The notes: generated by a model not told the origin, from the sequence alone. Counted from the stretch's first letter, positions 36,101 through 45,107 are shown. The stretch is 64,000 nt of DNA from MVYY01 sp012517575 (GCA_031629035.1 JAVLUG010000007.1:1-64000), one strand, 5' to 3'. Translations and numbers: made by a program.

Positions 36101-36236
36101 GAAAAGATTTAAGGAAGATGTAAAAGAAGTTGCCGTCAACTATGAATGCGGTATCAGTATTCACAATTTCAACGATATCCACATAGGCGACTTGATAGAA
36201 AGTTTTGAAGAGACGGAAGTAAAATCGGAATTATAA
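33177..36236 (+). CDS. infB: Translation initiation factor IF-2
   Basis: 1019 residues. An N-terminal IF2N-like domain (MPIRLSKACKDLNVGMST) is followed by a long Lys/Glu-rich linker (about 60-430), a second IF2N domain (about 440-500), and the GTPase with G1 GHVDHGKTS (from 527), G3 DTPGHE (574) and G4 NKVDK (628). Domains II-IV reach the C-terminus. It brings fMet-tRNA to the 30S subunit. It is the last gene of the operon, closed by a terminator about 30 bp later. The charged linker causes the long antisense frames seen here, which are not genes. Confidence 0.98.
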   Translation: MPIRLSKACKDLNVGMSTAVEFLAKKGHKLSADPNLKLEDELYLLLAKEFNKDMALKIESERISKERQEKEKAETVGLEEYVHPKTAPKPVETIPTVIPEEQKPHIKPVGHINLEETERKAKTKEKEKTEIAESAPVEPKKENIVAEKDKIETDATLTHEVKAVVTEEPPKLEKPEEIEEKVQEVKVKTEELEIKEEVLPDIAETKTEKPIEEVEISKSSTSEKPEILTTQEPESHDLEEIIKNKEIETSEPEEEIFYTERPVLDTNITVVGTIDLDALNQQVRPKPKSKEQKKKEKEEKNLLAAEAKKIDQKGKKVIKLAGEVVDDEDVKEQHKKKRERFTKQKVDISKVSGNTKTEELERPKKLNLSPKGNKDKFKKSIKPAISEEDIQKQIKETLARLATSNKKTKGSKYKKDKREIINARQQQQAEMEQNNEKVLKLTEFVTVNELATMMEVPVNDVISTCMNLGLIVSINQRLDAETINILADEFGYTTEYVSHDVIEALAENEPDDEENLQPRPPIVTVMGHVDHGKTSLLDYIRKTNVIAGEAGGITQHIGAYNVVLDNGQRITFLDTPGHEAFTAMRARGAKVTDLAIIIVAADDNVMPQTVEAINHASAANVPIVFAINKVDKPEANPEKIKEQLANMNYLVEDWGGKYQSQEISAKKGIGVPELLEKVLLEAELLDLKANPNRRAMGSIIESSLDKGRGYIATVLVQNGTLRQGDVVLAGTHFGKVKAMFNERNQRISEARPSEPALILGLNGAPQAGDNFVVMESEHEARELALKREQLQREQTIRTKKHFTLDELGRRIALGDFKELNIIVKGDVDGSVEAISDSLLKLSTEKIQVNIIHKAVGAISDSDVLLAAASNAIIVGFQVRPTPSARKMAEKEEIDIRLYSIIYDAIEEIKSAMEGMLSPEIKEEITATLEVRDVFRVSKVGTVAGCMVKEGKIKRTNKVRLIRDGIVIFTGEIESLKRFKEDVKEVAVNYECGISIHNFNDIHIGDLIESFEETEVKSEL

Positions 36237-36265
36237 TTTTTTCCAATTACTTGTATTTTATATGC

Positions 36266-36300
36266 TTAAGGCCGGTTTTTGTAACCGGCTTTAATTTTTT
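36266..36300 (+). terminator. Terminator of rimP-nusA-infB
   Basis: Stem GCCGGTT (36271-36277)/AACCGGC (36283-36289), extended by about five outer pairs, followed by a run of Ts. Confidence 0.85.
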
Positions 36301-36306
36301 TTCATT

Positions 36307-36909
36307 TCAATTCGAAATACAATTTTCCAATTCCTTTAAAATTTTTTTCATTTTATCGTACAAAGGTTTTCCATCGTCGGAATGAATGATAAAATCTGAG
36401 AATGTTATTTTTTCATTATCGGGCAATTGTTTTGAAATTCTTGCCCTAACTTTTTCCGGATCAATGCCATCACGCTTTACAACCCTTTTTATTCTAACAT
36501 CTTCGGAAGCCGTCATTAATATAACTTTGTCAACCAGATCATTAAATCCACTTTCGAACAAAATGGCTGACTCCATGAACAGAAATTTTTCTGCTGCATG
36601 TTGTTCTACCCATTTTATAAAATCTTCTCTGACGAAAGGATGGACAATTTGATTCAGTTGATGGAGCAAATCCCGGTTCAGAAAAACAAGATCAGCTACT
36701 TTTTTTCGGTCTAATCCGCTATCAGTGTAAATATCGTCTCCAAAAAGCTGCTGAATTTTTTCTCGAATGACAGGATGTTCGTTTTGCAATTTTTTAGCTT
36801 CCTTATCACTGTCATATACCTGATAACCTTCAGCACGCAATTTGTTTGAAAGCGTTGATTTTCCACTTCCAATGCCTCCTGTTATTCCTACGATAAGCGG
36901 ACGATTCAT
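36307..36909 (-). CDS. coaE: Dephospho-CoA kinase
   Basis: 200 residues, typical length. Walker A GITGGIGSGKST (8-19), DSDKEAKKL, the HPFVREDF segment, and a CoA-lid region with SAILFESGFNDLVDKVILMTA and RVVKRDG define CoaE. It catalyses the last step of coenzyme A synthesis (ATP + dephospho-CoA). It is a single minus-strand gene convergent with infB. Confidence 0.97.
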   Translation of the reverse strand: MNRPLIVGITGGIGSGKSTLSNKLRAEGYQVYDSDKEAKKLQNEHPVIREKIQQLFGDDIYTDSGLDRKKVADLVFLNRDLLHQLNQIVHPFVREDFIKWVEQHAAEKFLFMESAILFESGFNDLVDKVILMTASEDVRIKRVVKRDGIDPEKVRARISKQLPDNEKITFSDFIIHSDDGKPLYDKMKKILKELENCISN

Positions 36910-37286
36910 AAAAAAGGAATTAATTATTAAATTTATAGAACCAAAGGAAAATACTTTCTTTTGTTCACTAATAAAAAACGGTTAAATGATTTTACCAACA
37001 AGAATGGTTTGACTTAGAAATCGAGTCGTACAAAAATAGACAAAATTATTAAGAAAAAAAATCGAATGTGCCCAATCGAAAAGTTGAAACACAAAGTAGT
37101 TTCAATTTATCAATTAACGATTTGAAGATTTGCATTTTGCTTTTTATTGAGTATATTCTGTGTTTGTAAAAATTTTGTTCTCATAATTAAAGAGCCGGGT
37201 GGTTTGCCCGGCTCTTTAAAATTAATTTTTTTACAGATTATTTTTTGTAACGATATACTATAAATGTTGTTTATATGCAATTGCTT
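36910..37286. other. Intergenic region, coaE to secreted-protein cluster
   Basis: No gene is seen. It holds a short palindrome (TTGAAAC / GTTTCAA near 37083-37103) and the hairpin at 37189-37217. Confidence 0.5.
37189..37217 (-). terminator. Hairpin ending the secreted-protein cluster
   Basis: AAAGAGCCGGG (37189-37199) pairs perfectly with 37207-37217, with a 7-nt loop. The U-tract on the minus strand is short, so termination is likely but not strong. Confidence 0.65.
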
Positions 37287-40200
37287 TTACCGAATACTTA
37301 TTTTCTCTGAGAAACTCCCTTTGTCATAAAGAATTCTCAACAAATATTGACCAACAGGTAAATTGTTTACCGGTAAATCGATACCTTCTCTGATTCGGAG
37401 TGTTTGGAAATTTCCCATAAAATATCGTTGACCGTTCATGCTGAACAATTCGATAATGAAATTATCCACGAAAGGCGCATTAGACAGTTGTATATGCAAC
37501 ATCTCACGTACAGGATTGGGATAAATGAGCCAGTTTTCTTTTTCGGTTTGTGTACCTTTTACTGCAGTATAAACCAGTTGAGCATCAAAATCGCCCGGTG
37601 TGTTTTCCCGATATCCTACGCTATCCATGCAAATGCTGTAAAATTTGTAGGTTGAACCTTTTTCGGCCAACTGATATTCTGCATTGACAGCCATCGTATC
37701 GAGTATCCACGGTTTGATTTCTTCATCGTCTTTTTGTACGAAAACACTGTAATGTTTGATACCGGAGCTGTTGTCGGCGCCGGTCCATTCTACCAAAATT
37801 CTTCCTCCCATTTTGGGCGTAAGTGCTGTTACCTGACTTTCGGGGATATCTTTATCCAGCGTGTTTTCAAAGACATTGGTCAGAATTGGTTCATTTTCAT
37901 CAAATTTTATAGTTGCCTGATTGACAATACGATGATGCGAAGCCAACGTTTCTTTCAAACCTACGGAGAAACTAACAAAACCTTCTCCTTCCGGCGAATT
38001 GACATTGGGAGGAAGGAATCCGAGAAATGGATCTTCTTCTTCCTGCAAAGTTTCCGGTGTCAATGACAGAAATTCCCATTTCACAATGCCTGTTAACGTA
38101 TCGACTTTGGCAGATACACGCGCAATCAGATTTTTCCCTGGACGCAAATCGATATCTCTGGAAAATTCTTTCAAGTTTGTGCCAATTGGAGAAAAAATGG
38201 AATCGCCCCAACCAAAATTGCCAAAACTGAAATTTTTCAAGTCAAAAGTGTTCAAATCCAACGTGTCGGTAACCACAACGGTATGTGCCGGAGCAGTAGC
38301 CGTACTTTTGTTTTCAAACAAAATGGTATAAGGAACTTCATTGATATTTTGTACCCAATTTTCTTTGCCGATGCCGGCAGGTCCAATCATTTCATTGGGG
38401 TCGAACGAAGAAACAGCATTTATGTTTCGATCTCTTTCGCTGTCTTTTCTAAAATGATTGCAGTTGGCAAAATCGTTGGCATAACCGGCCATATTGGCCA
38501 AAAATACGCCCATTCCTTTGACTATGCCGCCTACACCACTCAAATTTATACCACAATCCACAAAAGTAACGGCTCCATTCCAGAGTGTGTTCCCAATTGC
38601 CCATTTATCCTTGTAGGAAGATTTGTCGGTTAAACTGTAAACATATTTTCCTGTCGACCATACGCAACCGACACCCGGAATAGCAGAAGTACCAATATCT
38701 ATAACTCCTGTTCCCAAAACTTTTACCATACATTCGGCAGCTGCCAGACCATCGGAAGTGACTGCCGGAGCATTTTGTCTCTCTTTATTCACCCGAGCTA
38801 TGGCGTAGTGAATTTCCGGAACTTTTTCCAGCCAGCTCGGATTCATCCAAACTTTTGTATCAAAAGTTTTAGGCGATTTAACCCGAATGTGGATAGCACC
38901 GGAAGAGTTGGCTTTGATAACCGGCAGCATAAAAGGATAAACGCGAGCCATCGCATGATTTTTAAAGACGGTATCGGTGGTAAAATATTCGCCAATGGCT
39001 TCGATTTCGTTTGCAATGCCTTTATCAATAGCCATTTGCGGGACGTCCATTTTGAAATCGATAAATTCGATTTCCAAATTCGGGTCATCTGTAATGGCAA
39101 ACCAAACGGGAACGCTGTACGTATCTACATTGCCTTTGTTGCCGAAGTTCAGGGTATAAGTTTGCCAACGATTGAACAAAATGGCGCCTCTTCCGTCAAA
39201 GGAAACCCACGGTTGTGGATTTAAAGTCTGTTGAACCACAAACGGCTGTTGAAATTTTTGTTCTGTTTCGCCTTTTTTTACGATAACTTCCCAATCTCCC
39301 GTAGCAACGCTGTCAACCGGAATGTGGGTGCGTAAAACACCTGGAGCAACTTCAAAAACCGAATCACTAACCAAATCGGGATTCCCGGATTTTCTTAAAA
39401 GAATTTGCGTGTCTTCCGCTGATAAATCGCCGCCATAAATTTGTAGTGTAACCCAACCGCTATTGCCCGCTGACGTCGGTTCAAAGTGATCCAATCCCTG
39501 AATGCCCACATTTTGCGTTAAAGTAGTAACGCTGTTTTCGTTTTTGGCGGTCAGCGTAATTTGAAATTCGCCCGGATTGGGATATTTGTAGATCGGATTC
39601 ATAAGATCACTGCTTTGTCCATTACCAAAATCCCACTTGAAATCTTTTCCGTTAACCGTTTTGTTGTTCAGCGAAACTTCGTTGAGCACTTTATAGAGTT
39701 CAAAGTTGGTCAAAGGCGGATTGAAATCAGACGGCAGCAGATCGGCAAACGCCATGGGAATGCCGTCGTTATCGTTTCCGGACAAATCTTTAAATGTTCC
39801 GTTGAAATTCAGATACATTTTCAAATGATTTTCTCCTTCAAAGTTAGTACGCGTCATGTTTTGCTGAATCTGGCTTTGCGTGAGCGCCGTATTCCACAAA
39901 CGCACTTCGTCAATTTTATAAGCCAAATCATGATAATAATTGTTATCAATTTTTGGTCCCAGCTTTAACATTCCTTCTCCTGCATCAATTTTCCCCGTAA
40001 CAGTTTGTTTGGCTTTTTCCACGCCGTCCACATACGTAATGAAATTGTTCAATCCGGCATTGGCATCATAGGTGAATACGACATGGTGCCAGAGTGTATC
40101 CGTAATTTCGGAAGGACACCAGTTGATAAAACCACCTTTATCGGTTTGAAGTCCACAATTGATAGCAATTTTTTGGTTTTCGTTCCGAAATGCAATATCA

Positions 40201-41876
40201 TAGCCAAATGGATTATAATCCACAAAAAATGACTCTTTCACTTTTATTAAAAGTGGAGCATTATCAGTTTTTTCCGGATAAAATTTCACCCACATTTCGG
40301 CGGTCATGGCAGAATCAAAATTTAAAGAGGGCGAATGACCAACACCCAACGAAATTTTATTGTAATTACCCGTAGGTTCTACCGCACTAAAGAACTGATT
40401 TTCGTTTACAGGAGCGGGTTCGTTGCCGGTTTGCCGGTAGTAAATATCCGTATCAGTTCCGCCATAAGGATTATGAACTAAAAACCAATGTTTGACATTC
40501 GATGGGTCGATCAACACTTGCGTTCCCATCGAAAAGTTGTTGAAGCAATTGGTATAATTGATAGATTTTACGAAAGTATGCCCACCATCGTATGAAGTAG
40601 CAATAAAGTGCGTATTTCCTACCAAATGAATGGTTTCTCCACTCGGGTCGTTGGGGTCCAACATCAAATAAAAAAGCCATGGTTTATATACATCGCTATA
40701 AAATCCGGTAGTGAAATAGTCTGTTGCCGGCGTAAAGGTGTTGCCACCATCATCCGAAACTTTTAAATATGCATAACCGTTTTTCTTGGTTGCGATATAA
40801 ACATGATTTCCTTTGGCTTCGACAGTAGAGCCGCAAGTACCGGGATAATTTGTGTCTTCCAATCGAATGGGTAGATTAAATGTATGTCCATTATCATTGG
40901 AGCTCACTAACACAGTACAAGAATTCCCCTCTTTTTCTTCTTCATATACGATATAAATATTATCTCCCGATTTGGCTATTTTTTTTCTGTAATCTTGAAA
41001 ATTGTCTGACCAGTCTTGAAAAGTTGTGTGCGATTTTTCATACGTATAGTCTCCACTGGTATAAGGTTGCGAGATTTTAGTTGTCGTAAAAGTTTCACCA
41101 TTATCAAACGTGGTTGTTACGTACATTCTACCATTAGCAAATCCATAAGAATAATAAACATATTCGTGAAGTATAAGTGCTTGATTTCCATCGTATTCAA
41201 AATCACAAATTTCGGTGTCGTATTCGGTTTTCTTCAATACCAATGTGTCTTTAAAATTTTCTCCATTGTCCGTAGAATAAGAAAAGTGAGTGCCATTTAC
41301 ATCGTTATTGTAAACTATACCAATGTGATTGTTCACGCTTTTAATAAAACTTCGATAAATTTTTTTGTAAGAACCACTGTTAGTTGAGGCAATTTCTTTT
41401 GGTGCGTCAAAAGTGTTACCATTATCCGTAGAACGAATGTAATAAAGGCGTCCGGTACCGTTTTGATAATAGGCATAATCCGGCACGCAAATGTGGATAT
41501 TATTTCCTTCCACCGACAGTTTTTTTACTTCATAACCACATCTAACATAGCTTGCATCATGAAGTGTTATCAGTAATTTAGGAGCTTCCCATGTTTTACC
41601 CCAATCCAATGATCGCCGATAATAAATCTTAGGCAATGGTTCAGTATAGGAGGAACTAATATATTCCAGCCATACCAAATGAATGGTATTGCCACTGATA
41701 GCGACTTCGGGTACAATGTCATTTAGGTTTGCCGTGTTGACTTCGCCGGATAAATTTTTAAAATAAGGAGAAAACACGGGATTGGCAGCTTTTGCTGAAA
41801 AGGAGCAAAGCAAAAACGCAACAAGAACAGATAACTGAATGATCTGTTTTTTGAGAATGTGAGAGGAAGTTTTCAT
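37287..41876 (-). CDS. Giant T9SS-secreted Asp-box/LamG/PKD protein
   Basis: 1529 residues. After the signal peptide (about 1-30), residues about 40-490 hold seven Asp-box (S-x-D-x-G-x-T-F/W) motifs, such as SLDWGKTW, STDNGNTF, STDNGENF, SNDNGHTF, SDDGGNTF and SYDGGHTF. This indicates a sialidase-like beta-propeller. A LamG/concanavalin-like domain follows (about 505-715, with ALTQSQIQQNM), then a PKD domain (about 730-790, FKWDFGNGQSSD), an Ig-like stretch, a DUF7619-like repeat domain (about 1185-1370, SSFDPNEMIGPAG) and a fibronectin-like segment. The last ~75 residues are a T9SS type A sorting domain (IYPNPVREMLHIQL ... PVGQYLLRI). I cannot identify sialidase catalytic residues; adhesion or glycan binding is equally possible. 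Confidence 0.85.
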   Translation of the reverse strand: MKTSSHILKKQIIQLSVLVAFLLCSFSAKAANPVFSPYFKNLSGEVNTANLNDIVPEVAISGNTIHLVWLEYISSSYTEPLPKIYYRRSLDWGKTWEAPKLLITLHDASYVRCGYEVKKLSVEGNNIHICVPDYAYYQNGTGRLYYIRSTDNGNTFDAPKEIASTNSGSYKKIYRSFIKSVNNHIGIVYNNDVNGTHFSYSTDNGENFKDTLVLKKTEYDTEICDFEYDGNQALILHEYVYYSYGFANGRMYVTTTFDNGETFTTTKISQPYTSGDYTYEKSHTTFQDWSDNFQDYRKKIAKSGDNIYIVYEEEKEGNSCTVLVSSNDNGHTFNLPIRLEDTNYPGTCGSTVEAKGNHVYIATKKNGYAYLKVSDDGGNTFTPATDYFTTGFYSDVYKPWLFYLMLDPNDPSGETIHLVGNTHFIATSYDGGHTFVKSINYTNCFNNFSMGTQVLIDPSNVKHWFLVHNPYGGTDTDIYYRQTGNEPAPVNENQFFSAVEPTGNYNKISLGVGHSPSLNFDSAMTAEMWVKFYPEKTDNAPLLIKVKESFFVDYNPFGYDIAFRNENQKIAINCGLQTDKGGFINWCPSEITDTLWHHVVFTYDANAGLNNFITYVDGVEKAKQTVTGKIDAGEGMLKLGPKIDNNYYHDLAYKIDEVRLWNTALTQSQIQQNMTRTNFEGENHLKMYLNFNGTFKDLSGNDNDGIPMAFADLLPSDFNPPLTNFELYKVLNEVSLNNKTVNGKDFKWDFGNGQSSDLMNPIYKYPNPGEFQITLTAKNENSVTTLTQNVGIQGLDHFEPTSAGNSGWVTLQIYGGDLSAEDTQILLRKSGNPDLVSDSVFEVAPGVLRTHIPVDSVATGDWEVIVKKGETEQKFQQPFVVQQTLNPQPWVSFDGRGAILFNRWQTYTLNFGNKGNVDTYSVPVWFAITDDPNLEIEFIDFKMDVPQMAIDKGIANEIEAIGEYFTTDTVFKNHAMARVYPFMLPVIKANSSGAIHIRVKSPKTFDTKVWMNPSWLEKVPEIHYAIARVNKERQNAPAVTSDGLAAAECMVKVLGTGVIDIGTSAIPGVGCVWSTGKYVYSLTDKSSYKDKWAIGNTLWNGAVTFVDCGINLSGVGGIVKGMGVFLANMAGYANDFANCNHFRKDSERDRNINAVSSFDPNEMIGPAGIGKENWVQNINEVPYTILFENKSTATAPAHTVVVTDTLDLNTFDLKNFSFGNFGWGDSIFSPIGTNLKEFSRDIDLRPGKNLIARVSAKVDTLTGIVKWEFLSLTPETLQEEEDPFLGFLPPNVNSPEGEGFVSFSVGLKETLASHHRIVNQATIKFDENEPILTNVFENTLDKDIPESQVTALTPKMGGRILVEWTGADNSSGIKHYSVFVQKDDEEIKPWILDTMAVNAEYQLAEKGSTYKFYSICMDSVGYRENTPGDFDAQLVYTAVKGTQTEKENWLIYPNPVREMLHIQLSNAPFVDNFIIELFSMNGQRYFMGNFQTLRIREGIDLPVNNLPVGQYLLRILYDKGSFSEKISIR

Positions 41877-41913
41877 GACATAATTTTATTAAAATGATTT
41901 TAATAAATAAACC

Positions 41914-43626
41914 TTATTCCTTAACAATTTTATTAGTCAGCCATCCTTTATCGGTTTTTACCACTACGATATAGGTTCCCGGCTGAAGATTTTCCACCGA
42001 AAATGCTGTTTTTTCGGGATTTTCTGGCAATACTTTCTTGATGACTTTTCCATTTAACGCTACTAATTGAATTGAATTCATTGGTAGGGAAGGACTTTCA
42101 ATCGTTAGAACATTTTTTGCGGGAACGGGATACATTTTCAAAGTGTAAACTTCCGGAGCAAGCAACCCGGTAGATGCAACTGTTATATATTTAATTTCTA
42201 CATAAGGAATGCCTTCGTTTGTTCCACGGTGCCAAACTGTGGTCATAACGTCAAATTTTCCAATGGAATCATATTTGTGTTCCGGTTCAAAATTAATTTC
42301 AGTCATGCCATCGCCAAAACTCCAGACAATACTGTCTATAAAAAGTTTGGTTGAAGGCGTAAATTTCACAGTTTCTCCTTTTGCAATTTCAAGTTTATCG
42401 GCAACAAAACTGAAAAGTGCATGATCGGGTTTGTCGATACTGTCTGCAATCACTGGCGACCATACTCCGCGAGCATCCTTGAGTTGATAGGCAATCTGAT
42501 GCCTTCCTTTCGGTAAATAAGTGAGCGGAACCGAATCGTTTATTGCAACAACATTCTCAATTGCTGTAACCGGAATGTTTTCAAAATAATCGGGTTCTTC
42601 TGAAAACCAAAGACGATAGCCGACAATTTTGTTCTCTCCAAGTGAAGTAAATTGATTTTCATCTTTTACAAAAAACAGAGTGTGTACCATCGTCCAAATT
42701 CCTTTTTCGTCTTTCCAACGCACGTTGAAAGTGTGCAATCCATTCTGCAATTCATCTGTAGGAATAAGCTCTTCCCAGTGATACGGATTATTGGGTGTGA
42801 TCGTTTTGCTCACTCTGTTAGCAGTGTTTCCGTCCATCCAATACTCAAGATTCGTTATATTTTTGTTCCCTTCAGTCAATGCTGTTGATTGTTTCACAAA
42901 AAATCGAGTTTCAACGGGAGACCAAACGCCGTATTCATCCTTGAAACGGGCATTGAAGGTATTGACGCCATCAGGAATATTTGCAACATCAATTAGTTCT
43001 TCCCATGCAAATGTGGTTTGTGCGTTCAATATCCGTTGTGTTCTGTTGGAAGAATTTCCATTCATCCAGTATTCGAGAGCAGTAATTTTTTTCAGTTTTC
43101 CCTGTCCGAGTGCATTGGTTTGTTTCACAAAAAATCGAGTTTCAACGGGCGACCAAACGCCGTATTCGTCCTTGAAACGGGCATTGAAGGTATTGACGCC
43201 ATCCGAAATATTTGCAACATCAATTAGTTCTTCCCATGCAAATGTGGTTTGTCCGTTCAATATCCGTTGTGTTCTGTTGGAAGAATTTCCATTCATCCAG
43301 TATTCGAGAGCAGTAATTTTTTTCAGTTTTCCCTGTCCGAGTGCATTGGTTTGTTTCACAAAAAATCGGGTTTCAACGGGCGACCAAACGCCGTATTCGT
43401 CCTTGAAACGTGCATTGAAAGTATGCAAACCATCTACAAGCGTTGCAAGATTGATTTCGTCTTGCCATGAAAAAACACTGGCTGCTGAAATCGTTTGTCG
43501 GGTGCGACTTTCACTGTTTCCATCTGTCCAAAATTCAATCAATTGGATAGAATTTTGTGAAAAAATAGGAGGTGAAAATGCAAGAATTACTGCAATTATG
43601 GCTATAATATTTTTTGCCTTTTTCAT
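41914..43626 (-). CDS. T9SS-secreted protein with 77-residue tandem repeats
   Basis: 570 residues, signal peptide about 1-23. From about residue 28 to 330 a unit of about 77 residues recurs four times (EYWMNGNSSNRTQRIL, FAWEELIDVAN, DGVNTFNARFKDEYGVWSPVETRFFVKQ). Units two and three are almost identical in DNA as well (231-bp period); the flanking units are diverged. A related segment, a PKD-like domain (about 415-480, VWSFGDGMTEI) and a T9SS type A tail (MYPVPAKNVLTIESPS ... PGTYIVVVK) follow. It lies 37 bp before the giant protein gene and is probably co-expressed. No enzyme motif is seen; a repeat-built surface stalk or adhesin is my inference. Confidence 0.85.
   Translation of the reverse strand: MKKAKNIIAIIAVILAFSPPIFSQNSIQLIEFWTDGNSESRTRQTISAASVFSWQDEINLATLVDGLHTFNARFKDEYGVWSPVETRFFVKQTNALGQGKLKKITALEYWMNGNSSNRTQRILNGQTTFAWEELIDVANISDGVNTFNARFKDEYGVWSPVETRFFVKQTNALGQGKLKKITALEYWMNGNSSNRTQRILNAQTTFAWEELIDVANIPDGVNTFNARFKDEYGVWSPVETRFFVKQSTALTEGNKNITNLEYWMDGNTANRVSKTITPNNPYHWEELIPTDELQNGLHTFNVRWKDEKGIWTMVHTLFFVKDENQFTSLGENKIVGYRLWFSEEPDYFENIPVTAIENVVAINDSVPLTYLPKGRHQIAYQLKDARGVWSPVIADSIDKPDHALFSFVADKLEIAKGETVKFTPSTKLFIDSIVWSFGDGMTEINFEPEHKYDSIGKFDVMTTVWHRGTNEGIPYVEIKYITVASTGLLAPEVYTLKMYPVPAKNVLTIESPSLPMNSIQLVALNGKVIKKVLPENPEKTAFSVENLQPGTYIVVVKTDKGWLTNKIVKE
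42890..43400 (-). repeat. 231-bp tandem repeat within the T9SS repeat protein
   Basis: The string TGTTTCACAAAAAATCG occurs at 42890, 43121 and 43352, exactly 231 bp apart, with near-identical sequence between. The two complete periods differ at only a few positions, so the duplication is recent or kept homogeneous. Confidence 0.9.
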
Positions 43627-43724
43627 ATTAATGATTCGTTTTGAAAAACGTTATTCGTAAGCAGATTTTCACATGTAAAATTATAAAGTGCCTGTCCCGT
43701 CTTAACATTTTGGTTATTCAGGTT

Positions 43725-44720
43725 TTATCTGTTTCTGGCTTCCACTGTCATTTTTACAGACAGTTTTCCATCTTTCGTGCTTTCTGCATTGTTAATGGAA
43801 ATAAATCGCGGTGCAAATGTTGGAACAAGAAAAGGGTTGTCCGTGCCATATATCCCCACTTCTTTTCCATCGGTGGCAAGTGTCAATGCCTGTGTGCAGG
43901 TAGGTTTAATGTGATAGTTTCCATTTGCTGCATCTACAAAAATATCATTTTCAGGAACCCCAAATATATTCCCTGTCATAACGAAAGAGATATTGGAAAA
44001 AGCAGGACGTACAAATAAATTGTGATTAAACGTAAGAGAAGAACTACTAGCTATAAAATAATAGTCATTGGTGATTAAAAATATCGAATTTTGAAATATT
44101 AAGTTGCTGATATTGCTTAAGAAATAATTCCCAGTATAAGTTAAGACGCAATTTTTTATCAACAAATTATTGGTTTTATTTCCACTCCCAATATTTCCGT
44201 TGAGAATGCAGCGTTCTACCAACACATTCGTAACTACATCATTACATCCTTCTATGACGCTGCGGATAATGCAATCGCCCACATATACAAATCCAATCGG
44301 ATTACTGCTATTCTGAATTTCCAATGATTCCATGTTGCATCTGGTAATGGTTATTGAGGAATCCTGTACATAAACGCGCCCTTCGGTACGAACGCCGGTC
44401 ATGGAAGAGCCTTTGCTCTTTTTAGCAAAATATACTTTGCCTGTAAATTTTGTTATTCCCGTTGCAGCTGCACTATCGGCGTCATAGCCTGCGCCAATTA
44501 TAGTTACTTTTTTAGAAAAAGTATAATCTCCATTCAACGGTTTTCCCGGCAAGTAGAGCGTATCTCCATCCTGAATGTTGCTGATGGCAGTGGATAAGGT
44601 AGTATAAAACTGGGTTCTGCTTCCATTTTGAAGCGCAAATACGGTTTGGGCATTGGAAGAAAATGTGAATGCGAGCATCATAGCCCAAACGGCAATAAAG
44701 AGTGAAGTTAACTTTTTCAT
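43725..44720 (-). CDS. Secreted parallel beta-helix protein
   Basis: 331 residues. After a signal peptide (about 1-24, ending SNAQ) comes an opening strand set typical of right-handed beta-helix proteins (TTLSTAISNIQDGDTLYLPG, KKVTIIGAGYD). Irregular 20-25-residue rungs follow, rich in N, V and I (ITRCNMESLEIQNSS, VERCILNGNIG, NLLIKNCVLTYTG, NLIFQNSIFLIT). Unlike its two downstream neighbours it lacks a T9SS tail; the C-terminus ends in a short strand and EARNR. It is the first gene of the three-gene minus-strand cluster, 98 bp before the repeat protein. A polysaccharide-binding or lyase-like role is possible but no catalytic motif is visible. Confidence 0.75.
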   Translation of the reverse strand: MKKLTSLFIAVWAMMLAFTFSSNAQTVFALQNGSRTQFYTTLSTAISNIQDGDTLYLPGKPLNGDYTFSKKVTIIGAGYDADSAAATGITKFTGKVYFAKKSKGSSMTGVRTEGRVYVQDSSITITRCNMESLEIQNSSNPIGFVYVGDCIIRSVIEGCNDVVTNVLVERCILNGNIGSGNKTNNLLIKNCVLTYTGNYFLSNISNLIFQNSIFLITNDYYFIASSSSLTFNHNLFVRPAFSNISFVMTGNIFGVPENDIFVDAANGNYHIKPTCTQALTLATDGKEVGIYGTDNPFLVPTFAPRFISINNAESTKDGKLSVKMTVEARNR

Positions 44721-44777
44721 AAGATTAATTGTTAAAAATTTATTGATTTTTTTTGCAGATTTTTTATTTTACAATAA

Positions 44778-44785
44778 CAAATATA
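44778..44785 (-). promoter_or_regulatory. Candidate -7 element of the secreted-protein cluster
   Basis: TATATTTG on the minus strand, 58 bp before the beta-helix gene. No clear -33 TTTG is present. Confidence 0.4.
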
Positions 44786-44990
44786 GTATGTGTTTTTTGA
44801 AATTGTTCATTTTTAAAGAAAAATTTTTTGTTGTTATAAACATGTTAAAGCAACTAATAATCAATAAATTATAATTTAATTGATTTGAATGGAGAATTTT
44901 AATGGCAATATATTTCTTGATTTTACACTATTATATTTTTTTAAGAGAAATATTAGTGTACAAATATATTTATTAATAAGCAATAAGGGT

Positions 44991-45027
44991 AAGCAAAAGG
45001 TAAAAATAATCAAGCAAAAGGTAAAAA
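44991..45027. repeat. Two direct copies of a 16-mer
   Basis: AAGCAAAAGGTAAAAA at 44991-45006 and 45012-45027. It could be a protein-binding direct repeat or simple AT-rich duplication. Confidence 0.5.
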
Positions 45028-45074
45028 GATATAATAATGATACTGATTAAGTGGAAGGGTGGAGTAGGGGGAAA

Positions 45075-45103
45075 TAAAAAAAGCTTACCAACGATAAGCT
45101 TTT
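45075..45103 (-). terminator. Terminator behind tRNA-Ala
   Basis: AAAAGCTTA (45079-45087) pairs with TAAGCTTTT (45095-45103), with a T-run on the minus strand. It starts 4 nt after the tRNA 3' end. Confidence 0.8.
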
Positions 45104-45107
45104 CGAG

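Larger units (their letters stand above)
44721..45074. other. Intergenic region upstream of the secreted-protein cluster
   Basis: Very AT-rich, no gene. It contains the promoter element at 44778-44785 and two copies of AAGCAAAAGGTAAAAA (44991-45006 and 45012-45027, period 21). Confidence 0.55.

Noticed and set aside
42791..43660. 289-residue antisense frame with repeats
   Set aside because: It mirrors the 231-bp tandem repeat of the real minus-strand T9SS gene; a repeat divisible by three keeps the antisense frame open.
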